Assembly (NCBI RefSeq): GCF_965660005.1
Contig: NZ_CBFHYF010000004.1
Coordinates: 1-64,000, forward strand
Source of the DNA: Porticoccus sp965660005
GTDB lineage: Bacteria > Pseudomonadota > Gammaproteobacteria > Pseudomonadales > Porticoccaceae
Direction of reading: 5' to 3'
Length of the DNA: 64,000 nucleotides
The position numbers were made by a program, and so were the translations under genes. How positions within the stretch are numbered: position 1 is the first letter of the stretch; each line of letters opens with the position of its first letter. This document shows, piece after piece, positions 9,281 through 18,379 of this stretch. The notes below the pieces were generated by a model. It searched no databases. It was not told where the DNA came from and saw only the letters and a program-made list of their open reading frames with translations.

Positions 9281-9380
9281 GATCATTAAAGCAAACCCAT
9301 TGAACCAATAATGTATTCAACCTCAGAGCTGTCGCTTTCGGCAACCCTACAAAACCGGATATCCATCACTGGAGGAGCCA

Positions 9381-10787
9381 ATGTCCAACAAAACCCTTAA
9401 CCTGATCAAAGAAAGTGAATCCCGCTGGGTAGATCTGCGCTTCACTGACACAAAAGGTAAAGAGCAACATGTCACTATCCCTGCCAGATATGTAAATGAG
9501 GAATTCTTCGAAACAGGGCAAATGTTCGATGGCTCATCTATTGCCGGCTGGAAAGGCATCAATGAATCGGACATGGTATTGATGCCCGATGACACCACTG
9601 CCGTTCTCGACCCCTTCTCGGACGACAGCACTGTTATTCTGCGCTGCGATATACTGGAGCCGAACACCATGAGTGGGTATGAACGCGACCCCCGCTCAGT
9701 AGCGAAGCGTGCCGAACAATACCTGGCCTCCACCGGCCTTGGGGATACCGCTTTTTTTGGCCCCGAACCTGAGTTCTTCATTTTTGATGATATCAAGTGG
9801 GGCATCGACATGAGCGGCTGCTTCGTCAAAATCAATTCCGAGGAGGCCGCCTGGTCCACGGGAAATGAATATGCCGAAGGCAACATGGGTCACCGTCCCC
9901 GCGTGAAAGGCGGGTATTTTCCCGTACCCCCGATTGACTCCCTCCACGACCTCCGCGCCGCAATGTGTACTGCCATGGAGCAAATGGGCCTGGATGTGGA
10001 AGTTCACCACCACGAAGTGGCCACTGCCGGCCAATGTGAAATCGGTGTGAAATTCAACACACTGGTCAAGAAAGCGGATGAAACCCAAATACTGAAATAC
10101 TGCGTTCACAATGTGGCCCATGCCTATGGCAAAACCGCCACATTCATGCCGAAACCCATCGTTGGCGATAATGGCTCCGGCATGCATTGCCACCAGTCTT
10201 TCTGGAAAGATGGTGTTAACCAGTTTGCCGGTGACGGTTATGCCGGCCTGTCTGAAACGGCCCTGTATTACATCGGCGGCATCATCAAGCACGCCAAAGC
10301 GCTTAATGCCTTCACCAACCCCGGCACTAACTCTTACAAACGTCTGATTCCGGGTTTTGAGGCACCTGTCATGCTCGCCTACTCGGCCAGAAACCGCTCT
10401 GCTTCGATTCGCATCCCCTACGTTGCATCGCCCAAAGGCAAGCGCATCGAGGCCCGCTTCCCCGACCCGATCGCCAACCCGTATCTGGCCTTTTCTGCCA
10501 TGTTGATGGCCGGCCTGGACGGCGTACAAAACAAGATCCACCCTGGCGATGCCGCCGACAAGGATCTCTATGACCTGCCTCCCGAAGAAGCAGCCGCGAT
10601 CCCTCAGGTCTGCGGAAGTTTGCGCGAAGCTCTGAGCAACCTGGACGAAGACCGGGCATTCCTCACCGCAGGCGGCGTCTTTACGGATGACATGATTGAC
10701 GCTTACATTGAACTGAAAATGCAGGAAGTATACCGAGTCGAACACACCACTCACCCAATAGAGTTTGACATGTATTACTCTGTTTAA
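9381..10787 (+). CDS. glnA: Glutamine synthetase, type I
   Basis: Cytoplasmic enzyme joining ammonium and glutamate to glutamine with ATP, the main ammonium assimilation route at low nitrogen. The 468 residues are the length of the type I-beta dodecameric enzyme. Seen: DGSSIAGWKGI, the metal-site stretch FFGPEPEFFIFD, the ATP-binding KPIVGDNGSGMHCHQS and the adenylylation tyrosine in DKDLYDLPPEE. The enzyme is thus probably controlled by GlnE. GGAGGAG precedes the ATG. The sigma-54 promoter upstream and ntrBC downstream give the regulatory context. Confidence 0.98.
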   Translation: MSNKTLNLIKESESRWVDLRFTDTKGKEQHVTIPARYVNEEFFETGQMFDGSSIAGWKGINESDMVLMPDDTTAVLDPFSDDSTVILRCDILEPNTMSGYERDPRSVAKRAEQYLASTGLGDTAFFGPEPEFFIFDDIKWGIDMSGCFVKINSEEAAWSTGNEYAEGNMGHRPRVKGGYFPVPPIDSLHDLRAAMCTAMEQMGLDVEVHHHEVATAGQCEIGVKFNTLVKKADETQILKYCVHNVAHAYGKTATFMPKPIVGDNGSGMHCHQSFWKDGVNQFAGDGYAGLSETALYYIGGIIKHAKALNAFTNPGTNSYKRLIPGFEAPVMLAYSARNRSASIRIPYVASPKGKRIEARFPDPIANPYLAFSAMLMAGLDGVQNKIHPGDAADKDLYDLPPEEAAAIPQVCGSLREALSNLDEDRAFLTAGGVFTDDMIDAYIELKMQEVYRVEHTTHPIEFDMYYSV

Positions 10788-10836
10788 GCAGGTGGTCGCG
10801 TTCAGTTGTCGTATTTGATCAATACTGAGCAAAATA

Positions 10837-10876
10837 AAAAAGCCCGTCATTTTTCGAATGACGGGCTTTTTCTTTT
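10837..10876 (+). terminator. Rho-independent terminator after glnA
   Basis: A GC-rich hairpin with arms AGCCCGTCATT and AATGACGGGCT around a TTTCG loop, flanked by A-rich and T-rich runs. It ends glnA transcription about 50 bases after the stop. Confidence 0.92.
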
Positions 10877-10921
10877 GCCTAACCAGAGTTAGTCTTGGAA
10901 ACCATACAGATGGAGAAGACC

Positions 10922-11455
10922 ATGTCGCTGCAGAAAAATAAAACAATCATCGCATTGTTGGCACTGTTCCTCTCGCTAGGAGTTGCAGCCCAGGTCTATC
11001 GCATCGTGGATGAACAGGGCAATGTAAAATACACAGATCAACCACCCGCCAATGACCCTTCTGCTGAGGCATTGCAATTACCCTCGGTAAATACCCAACC
11101 AGCTGTGTCACCGAGAGAATCTTCAACGGAAAGCGAAAAACAGGAAGTCGGTTACAAAGAAGTCGTCATTTTGACACCCGCTCAGGACTCGACAATTACG
11201 CCAGGGCAACTCGAAGTGGTAGTGCAGGTCTATCTTGAACCCGCCCTGAGATCCGGGCACCGAGTACAACTGATTCACAATGGGCAGCCGCACGGCCCGG
11301 CAGCCCCCGCCACCTCATTCGTAATAGATTCACTGATTCGGGGCGAGCATACTGTGCAAGTGCAGGTGATCGACAGCGCTGATAATCCGGTCGGTCAGTC
11401 CGCCACCGTCACCATCCACGTCAAGCGCCACTCAATACAGCACAACCCTAAATAA
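10922..11455 (+). CDS. DUF4124 domain-containing secreted protein
   Basis: A 177-residue protein with an N-terminal signal peptide (hydrophobic TIIALLALFLSLGVAAQ) followed directly by the DUF4124 core VYRIVDEQGNVKYTDQPP. A low-complexity stretch and a beta-rich C-terminal half (about residues 85-170) resembling an Ig-like fold come after. It is expected in the periplasm or envelope; its function is unknown. The ATG at 10922 is chosen because GGAGAAG lies just before it and the signal peptide starts there. This family commonly sits between glnA and ntrB in related bacteria. Confidence 0.85.
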   Translation: MSLQKNKTIIALLALFLSLGVAAQVYRIVDEQGNVKYTDQPPANDPSAEALQLPSVNTQPAVSPRESSTESEKQEVGYKEVVILTPAQDSTITPGQLEVVVQVYLEPALRSGHRVQLIHNGQPHGPAAPATSFVIDSLIRGEHTVQVQVIDSADNPVGQSATVTIHVKRHSIQHNPK

Positions 11456-11456
11456 C

Positions 11457-11471
11457 GCACCATATTGGTGC
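11457..11471 (+). promoter_or_regulatory. NtrC operator in front of ntrB
   Basis: GCACCATATTGGTGC is a perfect inverted repeat (GCACCA-TAT-TGGTGC) matching the NtrC consensus. It lies about 160 bases before ntrB. In enterobacteria NtrC bound at a similar glnL site represses ntrBC, so negative autoregulation is likely. The rest of 11472-11629 holds no gene; no -24/-12 element was found there. Confidence 0.82.
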
Positions 11472-11629
11472 AAACAAACAGATATTCATCTACACTCAAG
11501 CGGCATGGACGGGGATTGAGGCCAGATCAGGCCACCCAAAAGCTGGCCCAGTAATTGCTTTATATTTACAGGGCACTGAACCATAAAGAGGCAATACTGC
11601 CCAGCTTATAGCCGCAAAGAAGTAGAGAG

Positions 11630-12697
11630 ATGACTGACCACCAGCTCCATCACCTGTTACTGGATAACCTCAGCACAGCTGTGCTGCTGCTGAATGACGG
11701 GCTGGATATCTGTTACCTGAACCCTGCGGCAGAGAGCCTGCTGGCAGTGAGCGCCATGCGCCTGTGTGGGAACTCCGTAAACAGCCTTTTTGATGCTAGA
11801 GATGGTACCTACGATTCTCTAAAAGAGGCGCTGGCGACCAACCACCCCTTTACCCAGCGGCAAGCACCCGTAATGCTGCCCGATCAATCGCATATCACGG
11901 TGGATTTCACAGCCACGCCGATACAAACCACCTCGGCTGAATTGCTATTGATCGAAATGCAGCCCATGGATAGATTGATGAAAATCAATCGCGAAGAAGC
12001 CCTGATCACCACCCATGACACAACCCGGAATCTGGTACGTGGACTGGCCCATGAAATAAAAAACCCGCTCGGCGGTATCCGTGGCGCAGCACAACTGCTC
12101 TCGGAGGATCTCTACGACCAACCGGAACTGCGGGAGTTCACGGATATCATTTCCGCCGAAACGGACCGACTCTGCAGCCTTGTCGACAGATTGCTCGGTC
12201 CCAACACCATGCCCAAGTTTCTACCGGTCAATATTCATGAAGTCCTGGAACATGTGGCTACACTTGCCGAAGCGGAAACCCGCGGCAGCATCCTGATCAG
12301 GCGGAATTACGATCCGAGCATCCCCGAAATCAATGGTGATCGGGGACAACTGATCCAGGCCATGCTGAATATCGTCCGCAATGCTGTTCAAGCCCTGAGC
12401 AACAGCCCTCAAAAACGGCCAGTGATCAAGCTCAGAACACGGATACAACGTCAGTTCACCATTGGCAAAACTCACCACAAGGTCGTGTGCAGAATCGATA
12501 TTACAGACAATGGTCCAGGCATTCCTGAAAACCTGATGGACCGTATTTTCTTTCCCATGATCAGCGGTCGGGCCGAAGGCAGTGGTCTCGGCCTGCCAAT
12601 CGCCCAGTCGGCGATTCATCTTCATCACGGTTTGATTGAGTGTGACAACGAGCCTGGTGAAACGCGTTTTACGATCTACCTACCTCTGGATAAATAA
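11630..12697 (+). CDS. glnL: Nitrogen regulation sensor kinase NtrB
   Basis: A 355-residue cytosolic histidine kinase/phosphatase that controls NtrC in response to PII protein. A PAS domain covers about residues 5-110. The H-box GLAHEIKNPLGGIRGAAQLL carries the phosphorylated His141. The ATPase domain shows the N box (MLNIVRNAVQAL), the G1 box DNGPGIP and the G2 box GSGLGLPIAQ. There is no membrane segment. It is followed one base later by ntrC, in the same transcript. Confidence 0.97.
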   Translation: MTDHQLHHLLLDNLSTAVLLLNDGLDICYLNPAAESLLAVSAMRLCGNSVNSLFDARDGTYDSLKEALATNHPFTQRQAPVMLPDQSHITVDFTATPIQTTSAELLLIEMQPMDRLMKINREEALITTHDTTRNLVRGLAHEIKNPLGGIRGAAQLLSEDLYDQPELREFTDIISAETDRLCSLVDRLLGPNTMPKFLPVNIHEVLEHVATLAEAETRGSILIRRNYDPSIPEINGDRGQLIQAMLNIVRNAVQALSNSPQKRPVIKLRTRIQRQFTIGKTHHKVVCRIDITDNGPGIPENLMDRIFFPMISGRAEGSGLGLPIAQSAIHLHHGLIECDNEPGETRFTIYLPLDK

Positions 12698-12698
12698 C

Positions 12699-14114
12699 AT
12701 GGCCAAGCGAACTGTATGGATAGTGGATGATGACCGTTCAATCCGCTGGGTAATGGAGAAGGCGCTAAGCCGCGCTGATCTGGATGTCAGCAGCTTTGAA
12801 AACGCCAGCGAACTGCTCACCAGGCTCGACAAGCACCATCCCGATACCATCATCAGTGACATTCGCATGCCGGGCATTGACGGCTTGCAGTTACTGCAAC
12901 GGATTCACACCAGCAATCCGGCACTGCCTGTGATCATCACGACGGCCCACTCTGACCTCGACAGCGCAGTGGCCGCTTATCAGGGGGGCGCGTTTGAGTA
13001 TCTGCCCAAACCATTCGATCTCGATGAACTGGTGGCCGTGACGCATAGGGCAATTAACTTTGCCAATGAGCAGAATCGCGACCCGGTAGAAACTGATATT
13101 GGCATCAGCGGTGAAATCATCGGCGCGGCACCGGCGATGCAAGAGGTGTTTCGCGCCATTGGCCGGCTCTCCCATTCCAACATTACGGTGTTGATCAATG
13201 GCGAGTCCGGCACTGGCAAAGAGTTGGTTGCCAAGGCATTACATGATCACAGCCCCCGCCGAAACAACCGTTTTGTCGCACTCAATATGGCAGCGATCCC
13301 CCACGATTTGATTGAATCCGAACTGTTCGGCCACGAAAAGGGGGCTTTTACCGGTGCCACCCAGCGACGGGAAGGCAGATTTCAACAAGCCGATGGCGGA
13401 ACACTTTTCCTCGATGAAATCGGTGATATGCCCCCAGAGGCGCAAACACGACTGCTGCGCGTGCTGGCCAATGGTGAATTTTATCTGGTTGGAGGACACA
13501 CTCCGGTAAAAGTAGATGTGCGCATCATTGCCGCCACACACCAGAATCTTGAACAACTGGTGTTGGAAAATCGTTTTCGTGAAGACCTCTTTCATCGCCT
13601 GAATGTCATCCGCATTCATCTGCCAAAACTGGCAGACCGACGGGAAGATATCCCCATGTTAATGCAGTATTTTTTACAGCGAGCAGCCAAGGAGCTTGAT
13701 GCAGAAACTAAAACACTGTCTACCGAAGTTGAACAGTTTGTCAGCCTGTTACCGTGGGCCGGCAACGTTCGCCAGCTGGAAAATACCTGTCGCTGGCTAA
13801 CCGTGATGGCATCCGGGCGGGAAGTGCATCTGGACGACCTGCCACCGGAATTACGTGATAGCCCAGTGGAAAAAAACGTCACATCCGGAAGCTGGCAGCA
13901 ACAACTGCGTGGTTGGGCAGATGCCGAACTGCATGCCGGCCGGCAGGACATACTTGCTTCAGCGGTGCCGATTTTTGAGCGAACACTGATCGAAACCGCA
14001 TTGGGTCATACCCGCGGACGGAAACGCGATGCGGCAGAGTTGCTGGGATGGGGCAGAAACACTCTCACCCGAAAAATGAAAGAGCTGGGGATGAGCGATG
14101 CCGAAGACCAATAA
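12699..14114 (+). CDS. glnG: Nitrogen regulation response regulator NtrC
   Basis: A 471-residue sigma-54 activator. The receiver domain has the acidic pocket VDDD and phospho-acceptor Asp54 (SDIRMPG). The AAA+ domain has Walker A GESGTGKE, the sigma-54-contacting GAFTGA loop and Walker B GGTLFLDEIGD. The C-terminal Fis-type helix-turn-helix (RDAAELLGWGRNTLTRKMKELG) binds sites such as 11457-11471. The frame is open further upstream inside ntrB, but the ATG at 12699 gives the standard MAKRTVWIVDDD start. Targets visible here are glnA, ntrBC and amtB. Confidence 0.97.
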   Translation: MAKRTVWIVDDDRSIRWVMEKALSRADLDVSSFENASELLTRLDKHHPDTIISDIRMPGIDGLQLLQRIHTSNPALPVIITTAHSDLDSAVAAYQGGAFEYLPKPFDLDELVAVTHRAINFANEQNRDPVETDIGISGEIIGAAPAMQEVFRAIGRLSHSNITVLINGESGTGKELVAKALHDHSPRRNNRFVALNMAAIPHDLIESELFGHEKGAFTGATQRREGRFQQADGGTLFLDEIGDMPPEAQTRLLRVLANGEFYLVGGHTPVKVDVRIIAATHQNLEQLVLENRFREDLFHRLNVIRIHLPKLADRREDIPMLMQYFLQRAAKELDAETKTLSTEVEQFVSLLPWAGNVRQLENTCRWLTVMASGREVHLDDLPPELRDSPVEKNVTSGSWQQQLRGWADAELHAGRQDILASAVPIFERTLIETALGHTRGRKRDAAELLGWGRNTLTRKMKELGMSDAEDQ

Positions 14115-14166
14115 TCAGCCGGCCAACTGAGTTTCCGAGCGGGAGGCTGAACCGGCTGCAATCATT

Positions 14167-14679
14167 CTAGTGAGTCACCTCTTTATTATCCGACTCACTC
14201 TCCTGCCGCTTTTTCTCCTGGGCTTGTTCAACGGCCTGGGCAAAGAGTGCTTCAAAATTCACCGGCGGCAGCATCAGTGCCGGGAACGTCCCCTTGATAA
14301 CAATGTTATCTACCACTTCTCTGGCATAGGGGAACAATGTTGCAGGACAAAGCACATTGATGACATGTGTCATCTGGGGTTTATCAAGGCCCTTGACGAG
14401 AAAAATCCCCGCTTGATGCACCTCGATCAGGTAAACCGTATCGTCGCCATCTTTGACCGTAATCGTGACAGTGACAATCACTTCAAAATGCGTCTCATCC
14501 AGCTGGTTGGTTTTAGTCGCCAGCTCCTGGGCAATCTGCGGTTTAACCTCGCGATGGAAGGCCTCTGGACCCATGGGGGTCTCAAAGGAGATGTCCTTCA
14601 GATAAACCCGCTGCAGGGCAAATTTGGGGGACTCACTACTGGCCGCAGCTGCTTCACCCGTCACATTTTCTTCTGTCAT
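14167..14679 (-). CDS. secB: Protein-export chaperone SecB
   Basis: A 170-residue SecB, the tetrameric cytosolic chaperone that keeps preproteins unfolded and hands them to SecA. The core FALQRVYLKDISFETPMGPEAF and the NVLCPATLFPYAREVVDNIV region are conserved. The C-terminus is lysine- and glutamate-rich. The ATG at 14679 is preferred over the one 6 bases earlier because the AAGG Shine-Dalgarno is then well spaced. It is the last gene of the rhodanese-grxC-secB group, the order known from Pseudomonas. Confidence 0.96.
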   Translation of the reverse strand: MTEENVTGEAAAASSESPKFALQRVYLKDISFETPMGPEAFHREVKPQIAQELATKTNQLDETHFEVIVTVTITVKDGDDTVYLIEVHQAGIFLVKGLDKPQMTHVINVLCPATLFPYAREVVDNIVIKGTFPALMLPPVNFEALFAQAVEQAQEKKRQESESDNKEVTH

Positions 14680-14766
14680 AACCATGCCTTTTATTTATTC
14701 GTTCAGTATTTTTGCCTGGCCAACCACATGCCGGGGCACTAGCGCCAAAAGGTCGGGCAACTCGTT

Positions 14767-15030
14767 TCAGCTGATATGGTCAGCGATAATAGTATCCAGT
14801 TTACCCTGTTGCTCGAGTCGACGCAGATCGTCATAACCGCCGATATGCATCTCACCAATCCAGACCTGGGGTACGGTGTGGTAACCGCTCAACACCACCA
14901 ATTCTCGCCGCATAACCGGATCGTTATCCACAGAAATCTCGTGATAAACCAGACCTTTTGCTGCAAGAAGATTCTTCGCCGCGACACAGTAGCCACAGCT
15001 GAGGGTGGTATAGATCTTTACCAGTGCCAT
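14767..15030 (-). CDS. grxC: Glutaredoxin 3-like protein with CGYC active site
   Basis: An 87-residue glutaredoxin that would reduce disulfides with glutathione. The active site is CGYC (Cys12, Cys15) instead of the usual CPYC. The TVPQVWIGEMHIGGYDDL segment supplies the conserved cis-Pro and glutathione-binding loop. The ATG at 15030 lies one base after the stop of the rhodanese gene; an in-frame TTG at 15045 would overlap that gene and is less likely. The position between the rhodanese and secB is conserved in pseudomonads. Confidence 0.92.
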   Translation of the reverse strand: MALVKIYTTLSCGYCVAAKNLLAAKGLVYHEISVDNDPVMRRELVVLSGYHTVPQVWIGEMHIGGYDDLRRLEQQGKLDTIIADHIS

Positions 15031-15031
15031 A

Positions 15032-15442
15032 TCAGCTTTTGACAACGGGCAGTTGCTGATTCTGCCACTCCATCATACCGCCGGTAAGCCGAAATACTTT
15101 AAAGCCCTGTTGCCGCAATCGGCGACCCGCAGCCCCCGCATTCTGACCCACCTTGTCCGCAATAATAATGAATTTTTCACGGTGATCGTCAAGCTCGCCG
15201 AGCTTGTCTGAGAGTTTTGCCTGGGGAATATTCACTGCACCGGCAATATGCCCTGCCTTGAACTCCTTGCTGTCCCGAATATCAAGCAACAACGCCTCAT
15301 CTGCATTAATCATGCGGGTAACAGCATGAACCGAAAGAGGGCGACCACTCTTGATACGCTCGTTGATGGCAAACAGATAAACCAGAATCAGAAATACGCT
15401 CACCAGCACCCACTGCTCGCTGATAAAAACAAAGAATTCCAC
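15032..15442 (-). CDS. Membrane-anchored rhodanese-like protein without the catalytic cysteine
   Basis: A 136-residue protein with one N-terminal membrane helix (WVLVSVFLILVYLFAI) and a rhodanese fold (ALLLDIRDSKEFKAGHIAGAVNIP). At the usual active-site loop the sequence reads ADKVGQNAGAAG, with no cysteine, so sulfurtransferase activity is not expected. The GTG at 15442 gives the family-typical N-terminus just before the helix; the frame continues 21 codons upstream without support. It resembles E. coli YibN, and its place next to grxC and secB matches that group. Its role is unknown. Confidence 0.87.
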   Translation of the reverse strand: MEFFVFISEQWVLVSVFLILVYLFAINERIKSGRPLSVHAVTRMINADEALLLDIRDSKEFKAGHIAGAVNIPQAKLSDKLGELDDHREKFIIIADKVGQNAGAAGRRLRQQGFKVFRLTGGMMEWQNQQLPVVKS

Positions 15443-15604
15443 GATAAAATACCTACTGTTAGGGACCGGACCAAACTGTCCTCGGGAAGCTGCGAAAGTA
15501 TACACACCGCGTCCTGCTCAAGGAACCACCAATAGCACTGAAACCCCTTTACAGGTAAGATTCACCTACCATTCGAACCTGCTGGACAACCCCTGACTGA
15601 CATC

Positions 15605-17155
15605 ATGAGTGAGCAAAAAAAACCGCTAGTTTTACTGGTGCTTGACGGCTGCGGCCACAGCGATAGCAACGACTTCAATGCCATACAGGCTGCCAGGACT
15701 CCGGTCATGGACTCCCTTAGGAGCAGCTGCCCCACAACACTCATTGCCACCTCGGGACTTGCGGTAGGCCTGCCCGAAGGACAAATGGGGAACAGCGAAG
15801 TGGGCCATATGACCCTCGGTTCCGGCAGGGTTATCTATCAAAGTTTCACCCGTATCAACAAAGCGATTGCTGACGGTGACTTTTTCACCAACCCCGCCTA
15901 CAGCCGGGCCATCGATAAAGCAGTCAGCGGCAACAACAGGGTTCACATTCTCGGGCTTCTGTCACGGGGGGGTGTACACAGCCACGAAAATCATATTAAT
16001 GCCATGGTGGAGATGGCCGCACAACGGGGTGCAAAAGAGGTTTATGTACACGCCTTTCTCGATGGCCGGGATACACCTCCTCGCAGTGCAGAGCCATCAC
16101 TGCAACGCACTGCTGCCAGGCTGAGCGAACTCGGGGTAGGCAGAATCGCCACTATTTGTGGTCGATTTTACGCGATGGACCGCGACAATCGCTGGGATCG
16201 GGTTCAGGCAGCCTATGACCTGCTGACACTGGGCAAGGCCGAACACAGCGCGGCCGACCCGGTCGAGGGGCTTCGCGCCGCCTATCAGCGCGGCGAGAAT
16301 GACGAATTTGTTTTACCGACCCTTATTATCGATGAGACCCATCCAGCTGCCACGATTCAGGATGGCGATACCGTGTTATTCATGAATTTCCGACCGGATC
16401 GCGCCAGAGAGATGACCCGCGCGTTGGTCGATAAGGATTTCCCGGGGTTCCAGCGCATTGCCAGCCCGGCTCTCGGGGCATTTGTGATGACGACAGAATA
16501 TGCAGCGGATATCGAGGCCGACTGCGCATTTCCGCCCGAAAATCTGCACAATACATTGGGCGAATACCTCAGCAGTCAGGGCAAGACACAACTACGAATT
16601 GCCGAAACAGAAAAGTATGCTCATGTGACTTTCTTTTTCAACGGCGGGCAGGAAACCCTGTTTCAGGGCGAAGATCGCATCCTGATTCCCTCTCCAAAAG
16701 TCGCCACTTATGATTTGAAACCGGAAATGAGCGCCTTCGAGCTGACGGATGAACTGGTGAAAGCGATCACAGGTCGCCAGTACGATGTCATTATCTGTAA
16801 TTATGCGAACTGCGATCAGGTGGGCCACAGTGGTGTTTTTAAAGCGGCGATAAAAGCCGTGGAAGCCGTCGATATCTGTCTGGAGCGAGTGCTGCAGGCA
16901 CTGCGAAAAATCGGGGGCGAGTGTCTGATCACTGCGGATCACGGCAATGTTGAACAAATGTTCGACCAAGACTCCGGCCAGGCCCATACCCAGCACACAA
17001 CCTTGCCGGTACCACTGATCTATGTGGGCCAGAGGCCGTTGGCGCTGATGGAAAACGGATCACTTGCAGACGTGGCACCCACCCTGCTCAACCTGCTCGA
17101 CTTACCTGCACCACCGGAGATGACCGGACACTCTCTGGTCAGTTTTGTCAGTTGA
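15605..17155 (+). CDS. gpmI: 2,3-bisphosphoglycerate-independent phosphoglycerate mutase
   Basis: Cytosolic Mn2+-dependent glycolytic enzyme interconverting 3- and 2-phosphoglycerate. The 516 residues match the family. The N-terminal motif VLDGCGH, the catalytic serine in GNSEVGHMTLGSGR, the substrate stretch VYVHAFLDGRDTPPRSAEPSL and the metal motifs NYANCDQVGHSG and LITADHGNVEQM are all present. It overlaps envC by 4 bases and heads the gpmI-envC-ctpA group. Confidence 0.98.
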   Translation: MSEQKKPLVLLVLDGCGHSDSNDFNAIQAARTPVMDSLRSSCPTTLIATSGLAVGLPEGQMGNSEVGHMTLGSGRVIYQSFTRINKAIADGDFFTNPAYSRAIDKAVSGNNRVHILGLLSRGGVHSHENHINAMVEMAAQRGAKEVYVHAFLDGRDTPPRSAEPSLQRTAARLSELGVGRIATICGRFYAMDRDNRWDRVQAAYDLLTLGKAEHSAADPVEGLRAAYQRGENDEFVLPTLIIDETHPAATIQDGDTVLFMNFRPDRAREMTRALVDKDFPGFQRIASPALGAFVMTTEYAADIEADCAFPPENLHNTLGEYLSSQGKTQLRIAETEKYAHVTFFFNGGQETLFQGEDRILIPSPKVATYDLKPEMSAFELTDELVKAITGRQYDVIICNYANCDQVGHSGVFKAAIKAVEAVDICLERVLQALRKIGGECLITADHGNVEQMFDQDSGQAHTQHTTLPVPLIYVGQRPLALMENGSLADVAPTLLNLLDLPAPPEMTGHSLVSFVS

Positions 17156-18327
17156 CGAAAACAACCTGGCCGATGGATATGATCGGGATACCGAAGGCTC
17201 TGCTCACGCTAATGGCCCTTCTCCTGTTGAGCAACGTCAGCGCCGGAGAAAAGGAAGACCGGGCCAAGCTGGACAAGATCGGTAAAGATATCAGCACGCT
17301 TGAACAATCGATCAAAGGCCAAAGCCGACAGCAGGACAAGCTGGCGGATGAACTGAGAAAAATTGAGCTGGCATCCGCTGAGCTGAGCAATAAAATTTCC
17401 AGCATTAAAAAACAGCGGGTAGCACTGAAAAACGAGCTCGTTCAACTTGGGAAACGGCAGGCTGAACTCGAGGCACTAAAAGGCAGTCAGCAACAGCTGA
17501 TCAGCAAGGAGATCGTTGCGGCTTACCGGCTTGGCAGTGAAGAGCCCATCAAACTTCTCCTCAACCAGGAAGATCCGGAAAAACTGAGCCGCACGCTAAG
17601 ATACTATGATTACTTTCTGGCGGCACGCGCTGAAAAACTCGCCGCTTACCGAGCGACGAATGAACAGCTTGAAACCACCATGCTCGACATCGCATCCCGA
17701 GAGCTGTCCCTCACGGAATCACACCAGCAGCTGGCCATCGAACAACAGGCGTTGAAAGAAAATCGCCAGCAGAGAGAACAGTTACTCGCGTCGCTGGATA
17801 CACAGATACAGAGCTCTCAGCAAAGACTGAATCAGCTCAGGAACGAAAGTCAGCGTCTGGAAACCGTGCTGAAGACACTGGAACAGCGCGCTATGCAATT
17901 GGCGGCCCCTGCTGCGAAACTGCCCTTCAGCAAACAGAAAGGCAGACTGCCCTGGCCTGTACCGGGAAAATTAACCCGGCATTTTGGTGCAATCCGCAAT
18001 GCGGATATCACCTGGAACGGCTGGCTCATGGAAGCCAGAGAGGGGCTGCCCGTGCAGAGCGTTCACCACGGACGGGTCATTTTTTCAGACTACCTGCGGG
18101 GTTACGGCCTGCTGGTGATTATTGATCACGGTGAAGGCTACATGAGCCTCTACGCTCACAATCAGGTATTGCTCAGGGAAACCGGTGATTGGGTTAACCC
18201 CGGGGAACATATTGCCAGAGTGGGCAACACCGGCGGACAGACAGATCATGCACTTTATTTTGAAATTCGACATAATGGCAAACCCACCAATCCGAAGCTA
18301 TGGCTGGCCAGCAAAATCGGCCCCTGA
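17152..18327 (+). CDS. envC: Murein hydrolase activator EnvC-like protein
   Basis: A periplasmic protein of about 391 residues: signal peptide, long coiled coil (about residues 35-240, rich in Q, E, K and L) and a C-terminal LytM/M23 domain. EnvC is recruited by FtsEX and activates amidases AmiA and AmiB at the septum. The M23 zinc ligands are degenerate (final motif HALYFEIRHNG instead of HLHFE), as in EnvC, so it is probably a regulator and not an enzyme. The TTG start overlaps the gpmI stop; an ATG at 17173 would also give a complete signal peptide. Confidence 0.92.
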   Translation: MTKTTWPMDMIGIPKALLTLMALLLLSNVSAGEKEDRAKLDKIGKDISTLEQSIKGQSRQQDKLADELRKIELASAELSNKISSIKKQRVALKNELVQLGKRQAELEALKGSQQQLISKEIVAAYRLGSEEPIKLLLNQEDPEKLSRTLRYYDYFLAARAEKLAAYRATNEQLETTMLDIASRELSLTESHQQLAIEQQALKENRQQREQLLASLDTQIQSSQQRLNQLRNESQRLETVLKTLEQRAMQLAAPAAKLPFSKQKGRLPWPVPGKLTRHFGAIRNADITWNGWLMEAREGLPVQSVHHGRVIFSDYLRGYGLLVIIDHGEGYMSLYAHNQVLLRETGDWVNPGEHIARVGNTGGQTDHALYFEIRHNGKPTNPKLWLASKIGP

Positions 18328-18379
18328 AGGATTTCCGGGTGACACTGACCAAATGGTTGTTAATCAATCAGGATATTTC

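Noticed and set aside
9696..10946. Minus-strand open frame of 416 codons
   Set aside because: Antisense of glnA, which is certain; the frame would also cross the glnA terminator.
14115..14166. CAGCCGG...CCGGCTG inverted repeat between ntrC and secB as a terminator
   Set aside because: The arms are far apart and no T run follows on either strand; too weak to call.
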